64,000 nt of DNA from Elmis aenea. Its lineage: Eukaryota; Arthropoda; Insecta; Coleoptera; Elmidae. Positions 12,450-24,917 of the stretch are shown one piece after another. Numbering within the stretch: the stretch's first letter is position 1; each line of letters opens with the position of its first letter. The notes below the pieces were generated by a model. The model ran no database searches. It was not told where the DNA came from and saw only the letters and a list, made by a program, of their open reading frames with translations. The stretch covers positions 63,016,108 through 63,080,107 of the forward strand of contig OX393577.1 in assembly GCA_947652605.1 (NCBI GenBank), read 5' to 3'. A program made the translations under genes and the position numbers.

Positions 12450-12970
12450 TAAATATTCTTCTTCCTCTTATGCCTGCTTGACTATAGGCGATTCGCCTGT
12501 TAAGTCTTTGCCCACTTGCCTATTGCTCTGCGTTGAGGTTGTCGCTCCATCTTTTCCTAGGACGTCCAACGCTCCTGCGTCCCAGTGGAAACTTATCGCG
12601 GGCGATTTTTACCATTCTCCCGTCGTCCATCCTATTAATATGTTCATTCCATTATTTTGTTCTGTGTTACCCAGCTATTATTATCGTCTACTTTGCAGGT
12701 TTTTCCTATTTCTTAATTTCTTTCCCTATGTAGAAGTATTTTACCAGTAATTCTGCGCAATACTTTCATTTCCGTTGTTTCTAGTTGTCTCTTAGTTTTG
12801 ACGTTTCTGGCCTGGTCTCCGCTGTAAATGCCATGATAGGTCTAATTGTTGATTTATAGATTCTAGACTTGGCCTCAATTCCCAAGTTTTTGTTGCATCA
12901 TATTATATTATTTAGACATCCTGCTATCCTTGTTGCTTTAGTTGTTTGTTTCCTATCCTCTGCTTCACAT
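12450..12970 (-). pseudogene. RTE-like LINE RT C-terminal fragment, frame-broken
   Basis: Read on the minus strand from about 12970, segments in different frames give KATRIAGCLNN, LGIEAKSRIYKSTIRPIM, KVLRRITGK, a WN.H...MDDGRMVKIARDK-like piece, and GRRSVGRPRKRWS. These occur in the order expected for the post-RT region of RTE-like LINEs (P.M.Y..E.R, EMKVLRRI.GK, GRPRKRW). Several frameshifts and a stop break the frame. The 3' end, near 12450, carries AAGAGGAAGAAGAA as in the copy at 5440-5500. The 130-codon plus-strand frame across this stretch is a shadow. Confidence 0.75.
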
Positions 12971-13124
12971 CGCCAAAGGCCGAAAGTTGAAATGTAAAGG
13001 CACAAATTCCTGATAATCAAATAAAGTTGTAATTACCTACTTAGGTGGAGTACAATATCTCTTTAAAAAGTGGAATAATTTAAAGGTCATGCTGAAACCA
13101 TCTACAACAACCTACCAATTGTAA

Positions 13125-13240
13125 CACCCTGAAGATGCATCCTGCAACGAACACCCTGAAGACGTCTCCTAGCAACTAAGACGAAACAAGAAACCCCATA
13201 AAACGCGGTTTCAATCCGGAAAACAAAAACCTACATGGTT
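13125..13240 (+). repeat. Dispersed repeat with CTGAAGA...GAAAC motif
   Basis: The segment contains a ~27-bp unit starting ACACCCTGAAGA twice in tandem, then GACGAAAC, and then a GGAAAACAAAAACC...TGGTTCAA end. A relative lies at 40267-40362 (CCTGAAGAAGTCTCCTA, then GAAACGTCGG, then GGAAAACCAAAATGGTTC). Motifs of this kind are seen in tails of several arthropod retroelements; the family is not recognised. Confidence 0.55.
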
Positions 13241-16065
13241 CAATTTTTCTTTTTTGAATGATGATCGAAATTAATCAACGCAAAATACAAAAATAACAGA
13301 CTTTTACAAAGAATAACAATGGAAGATGAAAAATCGGTTGTATAAATCAAAGTAACAAAAACATGACAATAACACACGATTGTCTAATCGTCATCACCCC
13401 AAAAATTTAAAAAGATTTGATCCGTTGTTAGGTTATTTTCACCAAGTTATTTTTATGTTTACTCAATATGTGTTCACCCATAGTTTGACATAACCAGATT
13501 ATAATTAAAAACCAAATAAGATACAAGAAACAAGCGCAATTTTTTGAATCATCAAAACACGACTTAAATCGAGCCAAAAATAAGACACACCCACAATCCA
13601 TATTGCCAAATTATAATTTCATGGTTATTGTATTATAAACTTGTCTTTTGAGGCTTTTGCCAATTTTAAATAACCGAAGAAGCCCAATCTGATACAGTGC
13701 CATTATGCATTTTTATATCAAACTTCGGTAGATGCAAACATACATAAGCTAAACCAAAAAAAGGTTAGATTAAACTTCATGCTACCCTAATCAAGAAAAA
13801 TACAAGACTAAAGCAATTTGAATAAAGATTCCCTAGTGGATTGCGCAAGAAAACTAGGATTAATAATCCCCAGTGGTTACATTTTATTTCACAAGGTTTC
13901 AGCTGGTCAAATTCAACTCAAACGAGATAAAGCAACAAAATAAACAAAATTGAGTTAATTAGAAGTTTGTTTCAGCATTTAGTCTTGTTTAAACTGCACA
14001 TTTTAATTAAAAACATTTCCGAATGACAAGACAAAGAGTTATTTACAACAAAATCCTTGAAAATAAGATAAATACATCAAAAATGCCCAACATACAGCTA
14101 GTGGCAGTCTCAACTGCATATTTTTTAGGAAATTTTTTTTCAGAAAGTGAGAATTTACTAATATTTTAGTCATCTAGTTCACTGCAAGTTCAAAAACAGA
14201 GACATTCCAACACAAAGAAACTGTTTAAAACAATTACGTAACGAAGGTTGCCCAAAGGTTAAAGCGACAATTACTCAATTTAATAATAATGTCATCAAAA
14301 AATATTAGAACTGCCAAATTTAACATTTCGACCATTTATCGCTATAAAAAATCTATACTAACATCTTTACGCTTGTCCTATGTCAGCCTTATTAATTGGG
14401 CAATTACATATAACACACAACAACTACTGCTACTATAAATAAAAGCAGTGAATTGTGCCATACAAGATACTGACGTTCTATCTGTGCCAATAATAGAAAC
14501 AATAATCTTTGGCTCAAACGAGATAAGCACGTTTTAAATAAATATTCAACTCATCTTAGTTAATTAATTGTTACAAAACACGAGACACTAACAACGAAAG
14601 AACGCTTTTAGTAGATATTATTTAATATGACAAACATATGTCGTATCCAAATTAATTACCCTAAAAATGCTAAGTTTTTCGAAAAAAAAAACTTGATTTA
14701 ACGCAGCTTGCTTCATAAACTGTTGACTGCTACACCGATAAGGAAAAAATTTAGTTCAGAGATCATCAGTCTTTCCGCATGCATGGATTTGTAAAACAGT
14801 GGGGTTTTAAAGAAATACAAGAATTTTATCATGAACTGCACGAGTTGTAGATGAAATTTACATGCAAATTCGCTTAGAAGTGTACTAAAAACAATTTAAC
14901 ATAATAACTTTCGGTAGTCTCAGCAAAAGACTGCAATGCCCACGTTCCTAAAAAAAATAAAAGATATATGACTTTAACAAAATATTAATCCAGAGGAACG
15001 AAAGAGTGGAGATATTCTTCAAGCTTTCGCGACCGTTGCTCATGTTACAGTCTTCATCCCTGGGTTTGGAACCATGTCTTCCTTGCTTACGTGAAGACGT
15101 TTCGACCATATTGTCCTATCGTTTTGGAAAAGACCAAAACAATGTGATCAAAACGTCAGAACATAACCACAAAAGACGCGGTTCCCAACCCGAAAACGAA
15201 GATTGTAAAACAGAATAGAGAATTTAATTTAAAAAGTTTTCATATTTTAATTACATTCTAGAAAATTGTTCAGCGTAATTGTTTAATTATTAAAGATAAT
15301 TTGCACTTTCATAGGACCAATCATACAGCAAAATCAACCTTCGTTCTCGTTAACAACTACCTCCAATCCCCAATATAATAAATATTATGCATTTATTTGA
15401 AATGCGCCAAGCATATATACTTAACATAGCTTTTGTTTTCTACTATATTTATTAATAAATTATTAGTTACTAAACTATGCAGTCAATATTTGTACAGCGG
15501 CACGAACTGCAGGCTGCTATATAATTTTATTTCCTTTAATAAAATTTCCTCCACAAATTTACGTCGCAATTTTAGTTTTATTAATTTAGTTTAATAAGAA
15601 CGTCCCAACACTGACTCAGTATAGTTTTATATGAATCATCTAAATATTTATAAACAAGCATAAATAAGAGCAGTGGGTTATATTTTATGGTGGATCCAAG
15701 TGTCGTCACCTAAAAGAATCTTAAAATTTATGGCCGGTAAAATTACTTAACGAACAGCAAATAATAACGATTCCACAGTTTGGTGTTAATATTTGGAATA
15801 TGAAACTTCGTCTAATTTTGCGTTTTCTTTTGCATACAAATGGCTTTAGAAGTGTATCTATTTTAGGCATTTACGCGTCCTCTTTCAAGAGCCATACTGT
15901 AGGTGCATTCACAGTAGGACGATTAATTTTCAGGACACATTTTTTCTGTCTTTAATACTGGCGTATAAATTATGCCAGTAATTGGTGGGAGTACCAACTG
16001 TGACGTCTAATGTATAACTTGTTCTAATTTAAGTCGCATCATTTGAGTGGTTTAGGAGTTGTACA
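13241..16065. other. AT-rich non-coding stretch
   Basis: A short frame at 15006-15218 has no known similarity and sits in sequence that loosely resembles the CTGAAGA-type repeat (GTGAAGACGTTTCGACC near 15091). No gene is supported. Confidence 0.45.
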
Positions 16066-16330
16066 GTTTTGTAGTGATCAACAACTGGACAAAAACATGG
16101 CGTATAAAGTTAAATGAAACTAAGTCAGTACATTTAAATTTTACCAACAAGAAAATTGAACATGTACCAATCAACTTAAATAATAAACAAATTCCATACT
16201 TCAACACAGCAAAATACTTAGGTATTACAATGGACTCTAAGCTACGCTGAAAGGCTCATGTCAAGAACAAAAGGGAAGAAATAGGTATCAAATATTAAAC
16301 TGCTCATTGGTCTCAAAGATCAGATTGCAT
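16066..16330 (+). pseudogene. Jockey-type LINE reverse transcriptase fragment
   Basis: The frame gives NNWTKTWRIKLNETKSVHLN, then IPYFNTAKYLGITMDSKLR, a stop where Trp is normally found, and KAHVKNKREEIGIKY. This matches the jockey-clade RT segment W...W.I..N..KS.....F, then VKYLG...D..L.W..H...K. Only about 85 codons remain, with at least two stops. The copy is truncated on both sides and has no recognisable 3' tail. Confidence 0.85.
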
Positions 16331-17278
16331 TGTTATAAACTCTATTAGGGTTAGAATTTAAAAAAATATATATTTAATGGCAAAAGGCTATCGAATATTT
16401 CGTCTTGGCTAAATACTTAATGAAAATGCTGACGTACATTAGGGCAATAAAAAATGAGTTACATTTTCGTAACACAAAAAGTTGTTCCAAGCAGCCACAC
16501 CAACAAAAACACTAGACCCCAAACCACACACTGGAGCACAGTTAAGTTTCAATTGATCGCGCTAATAGCAATTCAAATAATTCGCCTACTAAGTAAACAG
16601 ACTGGAACTAATACTACATGAGACAATATAATACCCAATTATTAATTAATTCCATAAACTACGTTAAGTTAGCAACATAAACACGATACATACGGGAAGA
16701 CGTTGCCCACAATATTCGACGTTAAACAAAAATTATAAGTTGTAAATTATTCTGCAAAGTATTGCAATCAGTAAAATCTTAACGCCTATTTTCATATAAT
16801 TACACATACACCGCTCGGCAATTTCTGTGACATAATTGACAAACAACCGCGCATACAGGCGTAAATGTAATTTAGGTGTGTAAATTATAGTTGTTCATTA
16901 AATCCCCAATTTTGAATTTTAGCTACAACTAATCCAATTATCCTGCAAAATTCTGTACGTAAAAGGCGGTGACAAATAAAAACAAACCCTTTGACAGGAC
17001 GCAAACTTTAACGCCACTTCCGTTAGGAGAAGGAACCAATTATTTATAGCCATAACTTTGCTATCTAATTATTTCACAAAAACGCTTACAATCAGCTCGC
17101 TTCAATTATTCTTTCTCTACCCTGGACCCGTCTACAGAATATGACAATTAAGTTCCAGGTCCAATTTTTCACCTTTGAAACCATTAACGTATTATGCAAA
17201 TAAACGATGGAAGCATTAACTATAATATCTTCGCTAAAACGTGTACTAGCTTGAATCAAATTAGTTGAGTGGTTAGAG
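16331..17278. other. AT-rich non-coding stretch
   Basis: No gene or repeat recognised. Confidence 0.5.
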
Positions 17279-17427
17279 CAGGCTTGTGCAACCTGCGGCA
17301 ACATTTTTATGCGGCCCGCGGCCCAATAGTTGTATATTACAAGCATTGCTGTTTTTTAAGAGTATAACATTAAGTGCCATTACATGTCAAAAAGTGTTAA
17401 AAAATATGAGAAATAACCGGTGATTTA

Positions 17428-17618
17428 AAAAGAGAAATAATAATGGAAATGAAAGAGAACTTAGCGCGACAACAAAACTTATTCAAAAATGCGTATAAAC
17501 AACAAGACCCCACAACAATAGCAAGTTTTGAAATTTTTAATATTTCAGCTAAACTGAAACCATTCTCTGATTGAAGTTTAATAAAAGAATGCATTAAAAT
17601 GGTTGAGAAACGACCAAT
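17428..17618 (+). pseudogene. hAT transposase fragment (ZBED/GTF2I-repeat-like type)
   Basis: The plus-strand frame reads MKENLARQQNLFKN, then SFEIFNISAKLKPFSD, a stop, then SLIKECIKMVEK. This resembles the segment ...QQ..F......ASY.VA..IAK..KPF.DGEF.KECM..V.E of vertebrate and insect hAT transposases after their zinc finger. A possible N-terminal MSKSVKKYEK at 17384 is separated from it by stops, so the zinc finger is deleted. The sequence downstream is replaced by the nested repeat. Non-functional. Confidence 0.7.
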
Positions 17619-17634
17619 AAACATAATCATACAC

Positions 17635-18406
17635 TGAAAATTCCCTTCACCTGTCAAATTTGCGTTTTCAACCAATCACTAATCTTAAATCTTTTAGAGA
17701 CTACCAATAGGAGCAATATTACACGGTAATAATTTTACATTCCTCTGCCAGGAGTTGATCCTCCTGTCAAATTTGCGTTTTTGACCAATAACAAACTCAG
17801 ATTTCCTTTAAACGGCCAATAAACATAATCATACACTGATAATTTACTTTTCGCAATTAACAGATTTTAATGCGTTTATTGGTCGTTTCTAAGAAATCTG
17901 AGTTTTTGATTGGTGGAAAATATAAATTGGGAGAGGGAATAAGGTATTTTGGTCTTGATAATTTTTTGACAGATGTCGGCGACCAATAACGTTACTTTAA
18001 TATAGATTAAACCACACCCCTGACACACCACTCTGACTTGTAAAATTTGACATAACAGATTATGTATGTACCTAAATACTATTTGGTTCATTAATTTTTA
18101 TTAAAATATAATTCTTGAATTAAAAATTAGTTATAAATGATCTATTAATAATAACAATCGCAGTAAGTAGTAGCTATACTTTAATTTATCTAAATTAAAC
18201 AACATTTTAATTTGACAGATAGGTTAGGTGAAGGAAATTTTCTGACAAAATATAACTCGTGCATTGCAAATAATCTATAATTTTTGACAAATCTTCACTC
18301 ATGCAAGTTCGTGCACTCGTGATTTTTTCTGCCCAACTTGCATTCGGGCATATTTACCAAAAATTATCGATAATTTTAATGCACTTATTATAGTACCACT
18401 AAAAAT
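17635..18406 (+). repeat. CCAAT-rich foldback repeat, copy 1
   Basis: This is one of five copies in the window (also 22717-23479 inverted, 26436-26842 and 57316-57836 partial, 28720-29502). Each has two modules. The first runs from GAAAATTCCCTTCACCTGTC to its mirror GGTGAAGGAAATTTTC near 18230-18245, with many CCAAT or ATTGG boxes in between. The second is a ~160-bp hairpin, from CTCGTGCATTGCAAATAATC to ATTATCGATAATTTTAATGC. It is inserted in the hAT element at 17279-18553, so it is the younger of the two. A 24-bp internal segment is duplicated just outside its left end. The ~60-codon frames in these copies are not genes. Confidence 0.85.
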
Positions 18407-18553
18407 GTATGCGCGAAAAAAAATCTGTTTAAAATTTTCTTCGCAGCCTTCACACTTAAAAGAATCTCCATATCCACTAGAAAGTGGTGCGGCCCGTAAC
18501 GATTTAATAAAATTTGCAATTGGCCCTATGGCTTAAAAGGTTGCAGAGGCCTG

Positions 18554-19831
18554 GTTTAGAAGGTTTTGTCGCGTTTAGAGATTTTTGTCGTGCCACAGTT
18601 TTGACGATGGGGCAAAGAATCGCGAATAAGTTTTGCGCTGAAGTCAAAATAACTGCAATAAAAACGATCTTAGTGTTGGAAAAATCATAAGGACAGACTA
18701 GTTACCTGGGCTCCAAGAGGGAAGGAAATCGCCTGGGAACGATGGAAAAGCAAGCGTCGTTAGTAGACGCTAAAGGATTGATTCATGAAGAATTTTTAAC
18801 AGCTTATGCCAAAATTCATGCCTCAAAAAATATTTAATAATAAACAATGATCTCCTTTACCAAGATGTTATTTGCTCTTTCCTTATTTCCACCACAGTTC
18901 TTATGACTACCGACCAAAGTGATATATGCGCGACTTTTCAAAAGTTTTTTTTTTAAACAACGACGCGTTAACACAAAAGAGTAAAAAATCGAAGACAAAG
19001 CACGTCGTAAAAACAACATTAATAATTTCTATCTTTACAATAATTGACCATTAAATTTTACGTTCCGCTGTTGTATCTCCTATAAATTATTTAGTAGCGT
19101 ACCATCTGCTACATTTATTTTACCGATACCGACATCGCCTTTGAAACGAAAACTAACAAAAACTAATATCAATTTAGCTATAAATAAACTGAACGATTAA
19201 ACGCAACTACTATTACCAATTCGCATTCCTCTGTTAATAACGAAATAATCCATAACACAAATTGGCATGAGTAAGGAAACTGCTAACATTGGGGTTAAGT
19301 TATTTTTAAAACGAATTCCTTTGCTGGAAAACTACTACGGCGAATTCTTTTTTACGTCAGATATTACCTCCGACCGCTTGGAAATAACTCAGTTATTATT
19401 TAATATGATTTTATAACCGCGGCATTAAAAGTCACATCGGGTTCAAACGGAAGCAAAATTATCTTTTTGCTTGCATTACACAAACTTGGAATGATGTTCA
19501 CGTGCAAAGGCGAAGGAAACAATTTCATCCTCGCACTTTTTAAGAATCAATTCGCAAACGTAAAACAAATTTCGGGTAACGAATTTATGCAACTTACATG
19601 GCAAGATTAAGATTTAAATAAGATTTTGATTACAGCTAAACTGTAGGGGAAAAAATAAAAAGCGTGTTCCGCGGCTAAGTTGTGTGCAGCTTAACCATAG
19701 CTTAAGGTTTAAACAGTATAAAAGTACCCTACTCTGGAAACCCATCGTTACAACTAAAAAATATTATTTAAATTCATTTAGCTGTTTTCGAATTATAATG
19801 GAACAATCAGATAGACATTCTTAGAAGGAAG
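18554..19831. other. Non-coding stretch
   Basis: No coding signature or shared repeat recognised. Confidence 0.5.
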
Positions 19832-20513
19832 GGCCACGATATGTTGTCGCTAAAATCTGATCTAGGCTGTGTTTATTGCATCAAGAACATCAAAAATAAA
19901 TGTCATGCAAAGTTATACGTGCCACTAAAAATAGGGAAAACTCTGAAAAATTGCAAAATTAAAGTCATTTTTGGATCGCATTGGCCATGAAACCGTCAGA
20001 GATATAATCGAAATTCTTCTATTTACAAATGCGCGCATCCTTCGTAAGTAAAATGGTGCAAATTTTTGGAAAATATCTTAAATGGTTCCGGAGCAAATAG
20101 CAAAAAAACGAGATCCTTATTAAAGCAATTTATCCTATGTTAAACGCCTATGCAAGTAGCATAGATATAGTAATACAGATATACCACAAATTTCTCAAAT
20201 CAGAGCACATTTGCAGGGGTTTCGTTTATAAGGTTTTTCTCCGGAACCGTTTAAGATATTTTGAAAAACTTTGCACCATTTTACTTGCAAAGGATGTGCG
20301 CATTGGTAAATGGAAGAATATCGATTTTATTTCCGACGGTTTCATGGTTAACGCGATCACAAAAATTATTTTATTATTCAATTTTTCAGTGTTTTCCCTA
20401 TTTTCCTAAATCAATCATCAATGGCACGTATAACTCTGCAAAACATTGATTTTTAATGTTCTTGACACAATTAACACATCCTAATCAGATTCTAGTGACA
20501 AAATATCGTGACC
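19832..20513. mobile_element. 0.68-kb palindromic (foldback) repeat
   Basis: The left half is mirrored by the right half. For example, GTTCCGGAGCAAATAG near 20082 pairs with TTTTTCTCCGGAACC near 20233, CAAGAACATCAAAAAT near 19881 pairs with ATTTTTAATGTTCTTG near 20449, and CGATATGTTGTC near 19837 pairs with GACAAAATATCG near 20498. Arms are about 290-300 bp, roughly 80-85% alike by eye, with a loop of about 80 bp. The short frames at 20137-20449 lie within the arms and are not genes. Confidence 0.85.
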
Positions 20514-22716
20514 GTTGCTTGATAGTATGGGGGAAAGATATTGATATCTCAACTATACTCAAAATTTATCTTAAAACAAACGAAATGACATTAAACACCT
20601 TACACAATTTTATTCGTATTTATACAACATATGGATTAGGATTTTAAAAAAGGCTTAGACAACCATAGAGGCGTTTGAGTACGATTTTGTTTTCATTGTT
20701 AATAATGCACAGCTTTTCTCATCCTTTTTTTTCTTTTCTTGTCAACATACGGAAAAAAATTTTCCTTACCGTACAGAAAAGAATGACGAAAAGCGAGTAG
20801 AGATCACTCAGCTATAATCAAAAATACTATTTCTCATCATGAAAAATCATTCTTAAATCCCTGTTTTTAATGCACCAATGCCCTGTCCAATATTCTTAAT
20901 CACAGAAGACTTGACTTTTTACGAACAATTTAACCAGAACGCGGATTAACTAAATAAATATTTGAACAAAGCAAAACAACCGAAACAAAATAAAGCGCAA
21001 AATCCTTCTATTTCCGGTACAGCATAAACCCTGTAATAAAGGACGAACCCGTTGTCCTTTAACAAAAGAACTCCTGTATCGTAACACTAATCAGTAATCA
21101 ATTTGCATTAATGAAAATTAAAAGCAACAACAGAAAACCAAAAGTCAAACTCTCTAATCATTAAAATAATTGATTTCAAATGTTCCAGCTCATAAAAAGT
21201 CCATTTTTGTTAGTAATACATGTTCACAACATTATCAAACATAAGAGCCACTTAATTTTAAGCGTCACCCCATTAACAACGCACTTAACTACTCAAGATG
21301 TCACTTCCTTTATTATTTCGGAAAATTGATGACGATAGATTATCGTTGTCAATATTTAATGACAGCACCCTCATAAACCAAAAGTGAGATTAACTAAAGA
21401 TTTATAACGCATATTCATAGGGAATAAAAACGGCCCTATTTACAAACAAATTAAATTTAGCGATAGTCAATTATTATGTGTTAGGCTGATCTAACTTCGC
21501 ATAACCGCTCAACTGTTCCGTTTTAATTTGAGTGTTCCTTTGACGCATTTGCACCCTCGAAAACTTCCAATGAAACACACTCTCGCTTTAACGGTAAAAA
21601 ACAAGCGATAAGTTTCGGTAAGTTGATCCTACTAAGCCGAAGTCCACACAAAAAAGTAAATGTATTCTGCATACGCTCAGTATATACAGAACATCCAACT
21701 GATAAGAACAGCAAAGCGAGGAAATTCCCTGGAAGTAATAAAGTTACATAGCTGACAGACTCGAATCGAAGTTTCGTTTTCTCATTCAATTCTCATGTAA
21801 CGGGATCTCACTGGAACCGAAGTCTCCCCATCTGCAGGTGTCTCTAGCATTAGACAGGTAAATTTATGTCTACGTACGTTTAAATTTGGTCCGGATCGCG
21901 TGAGATGAATTCTGGATATGTCTAAACCCGCGCACAGCCAAAATTAAATTATGTTCGGCCGTTAATACATTGTCACCAAAATTTTGCCTGCAGAGGTAGT
22001 GACGTGACAGCCTAGAAGCTGAGGGACTGCGAATGTAAATTAACGCATAACCCAATTGACAATCCTACACACTAAAAGGTTTTTCTTGTCGAAAAAATTT
22101 AATTTTCACTACAGTGAGTGTAAAAAAATCTAATAAATATCTGCAATGGGCTTGTCGATTTGTTTAAGTACTTTACTAGGAGGAGGAATTAGCAAACTGA
22201 CGCCTATGGACAAAAGGAGACAGTAAAAAAACAGTAACTCTTCGGAGGTAAGATGACAATAAAATGTCTCTCCATTAATATCTGATGAGCAATGCTGCAA
22301 TTAAAACCATTGCTACTACATAACCTTTAAAACAAAATTCACTTGGTATGATCCTTTTTCAAGGCGCAGAATGCTGTCAACCTATGAAGATTCATTAAAC
22401 AACAGAGATAGTGTATGACTATGCTTGCGTTTTAAAAAGTATTGTAAAAGATAAAAAGATTGGTGTATAAAGTATCATAACTTATCTCTTTTTAACATCC
22501 ACCTCTTTGAACCATCCAAAAAAAAACAATGATGGTTGGTTATATCACTCGGATATAGAAGTTAGTTTAAATGTCAAGAAGTTCCTCAATAAAGGAGCCA
22601 TAAAAAATGAAATAAAAAAAGCATAAGGCGATTTAAAAGACTTGGAAGGATGACAATCGAAACACATGCAATGATTTTGTTAGCCTAGTGTAGTGTGGAT
22701 AAACGATTGAAGTTGG
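20514..22716. other. Non-coding stretch
   Basis: Two minus-strand frames of 60-90 codons (21523-21789, 21870-22055) have no recognisable domains. No repeat shared with the window was found. Confidence 0.45.
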
Positions 22717-23479
22717 ATTTTCAGTAGTAATATAACAAGTGCATTGAAAATTATCGATAATTTTTGGTAAATATGCCCGAATGCAAGTCGAATGCTTCAA
22801 CTTGCATGAGTGAAGATTTGTCAAAAATTATAGATTATTTGCAATGCACGAGTTATATTTTGTGAGAAAATTTCCTTCACCTAACCTATCTGTCAAATTA
22901 AAATGTTGTTTAATTTAGATAAATTAAAGTATACCTACTACTTACTGCGATTGTTATTATTAATAGATCATTTATAACTAATTTTTAATTCAAGAATTAT
23001 ATTTTAATAAAAATTAATGAACGAAATAGTATTTAGGTACATACATAATCTGTTATGTCCAATTTTACAAGTACTGTCAGAGTGGTGTGTCAGGGGTGTG
23101 GTTTAATCTATACTAAAGTAACGTTATTGGTCGCCGAGATCTGTCAAAAAATTATCAAGACCAAAATACCTTATTCCCTCTCCAAATTTATATTTTCCAC
23201 CAATCAAAAACTCAGATTTCTTAGAAACGACCAATAAACGCATGAAAATCTGTTAATTGCGAAAAGTAAATTATCAGTGTATGATTATGTTTATTGGCCG
23301 TTTAAAGGAAATCTGAGTTTGTTATTGGTCGAAAACGCAAATTTGACAGGAGGATCAACTCCTGGCAGAGGAATGTAAAATTATTACCGTATAATATTGC
23401 TCCTATTGGTAGTCTCTAAAAGATTTAAGATTAGTGATTGGTTGAAAACGCAAATTTGACAGGTGAAAGGAATTTTCAT
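22717..23479 (-). repeat. CCAAT-rich foldback repeat, copy 2 (inverted)
   Basis: Full-length copy in opposite orientation to copies 1 and 4. It starts ATTTTCAGTAGTAATATAAC and ends GGTGAAAGGAATTTTCATTG. Its hairpin module has lost the central GAAAAAATCACTCGTGC part that is present in copy 4. Confidence 0.9.
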
Positions 23480-24917
23480 TGAAATTATTTTATTTTAGAC
23501 TATTTTAATATTATTATTAAAGGAGTTTGTACACATTGATATTTTTATTAGTCCTTTAATATCTCCATTTTGATAGTTGACGTTTTCAATTTTTTAATCA
23601 ATATCCTCCTATCCATCATTAGATATTTATAAAAAGAAACTGTTCCCCGCCATATATTGTTCAGAACTCCGGTTATTTTCTCATAAAGTAAAAGCCGAAC
23701 ACACAACTCCAGTAAACCTTTCTCATCAAAAATTCAACAAATCTCGACATTTTATGTTTCGATATCCAACATTTTGCCGCCTTCAATTTTTTATGGACAT
23801 TTCAAAAACGCTTCCGACTTCGAACTACACGTGCAACGACAAATAATAGCACTTCACCTTGCACTTCGCAAAGATTTACGCTGCAAACTTAATTAAAAGC
23901 AAACAAATTTAATTCGCAAGTTCACTAATTCGCAATCAACATCGACATAACTTACTCAAAACTTCTAAAAACTGAATTATCGCGACAAGCTACGAAATCC
24001 CGACACAAACTTAGAAAAGTCGGTATACGTCTCCCGATACCTTGAGAACGTTCTTCAAATTAAATTACGTAGTTGCGCGATTAAAATTTCATCAGGGAGT
24101 TTTTTCGAAATCTTTCAATTAGATTGGCCGATCACTCATCAAAGAACCGATCGCTACTGCAAATTAAATACTGGAAAACTTTTAAGACTCGGCAAATATT
24201 TACAAGAGAGGGCCCGCGGCATCTGGAAAGTTAATATTGAAGATGGCAGTCAAACCGGGATGGCTTACAAATCAAATATTTAAAACATAACGCTATGAAA
24301 TCAAATAACAGCGAAAATCGTAGATGGTAAATGAATCGAAGGGGAATCGCTTAGTCTAGGTATTTAAAAAAAAAAAAGACAGGCCAAATATACACTACAG
24401 CACATAAAGTGGTGGAGATTTTAAGAGAATCAAAACAATTACATCATAAAATTGAAGCTTATTTTTAAAATACTGGCTTCCAAGAATTTTTCAAGTTTCC
24501 GCCTCGCTAATGCATCCGAAAGTACTTTTATACAAATATAAAATACATAATAAAAGCTAAAATAGTTTTTACGACGTTTGTACAATCTCGGCCGTTACAC
24601 AATAGGACACATTCAAAATTTTGTATGAGCAATTGTTTTTTTCTTCGTCTACGTCAAGTCACACGCTAAAAAAAACTAAGGCAACAAATCTTATTAAAAA
24701 AGGTTAAAACACAATAAACAGTCTATAATCTGTCACTAGTAGTCTCCAATTTTAAATAACAGTAAAATTATTACAGGGAGTACGATTTAAGTGACCAGTA
24801 CAATTTTGGCAACTTTCCTCTCTATTAACGTTTTAGAGTTACATTGTATATTTTCAACAGACACAAAGCAACCAACATATCTTTTTATATAACACGAAAT
24901 GGATCCGCATGAAAAGT
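23480..24917. other. Non-coding stretch
   Basis: No gene recognised. The 23700-24260 part is slightly richer in CG dinucleotides than average for the window. Confidence 0.45.

Larger units (their letters stand above)
17279..18553 (+). mobile_element. hAT element remnant hosting a nested repeat
   Basis: It begins CAGGCTTGTGCAACCTGCGG and ends GGTTGCAGAGGCCTG, an inverted pair typical of hAT ends with GCGGCCCG subterminal blocks on both sides (near 17312 and 18489). The flanks are GGTTAGAG (17271-17278) and GTTTAGAA (18554-18561), matching at six of eight positions. It contains a short transposase fragment (17428-17618) and a complete copy of the CCAAT-rich repeat (about 17635-18406), so without the insert it would be about 0.5 kb. 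Confidence 0.8.

Noticed and set aside
12358..12750. 130-codon plus-strand frame as a gene
   Set aside because: It overlaps the minus-strand RTE-like fragment, whose motifs explain the sequence. The plus frame has no known domain.
17876..18091. Recurring ~60-70 codon frames (also 23055-23237 and 57425-57607) as a conserved small protein
   Set aside because: They lie in the CCAAT-rich repeat copies and resemble each other only because the DNA is the same repeat. They have variable starts and substitutions without a coding pattern.
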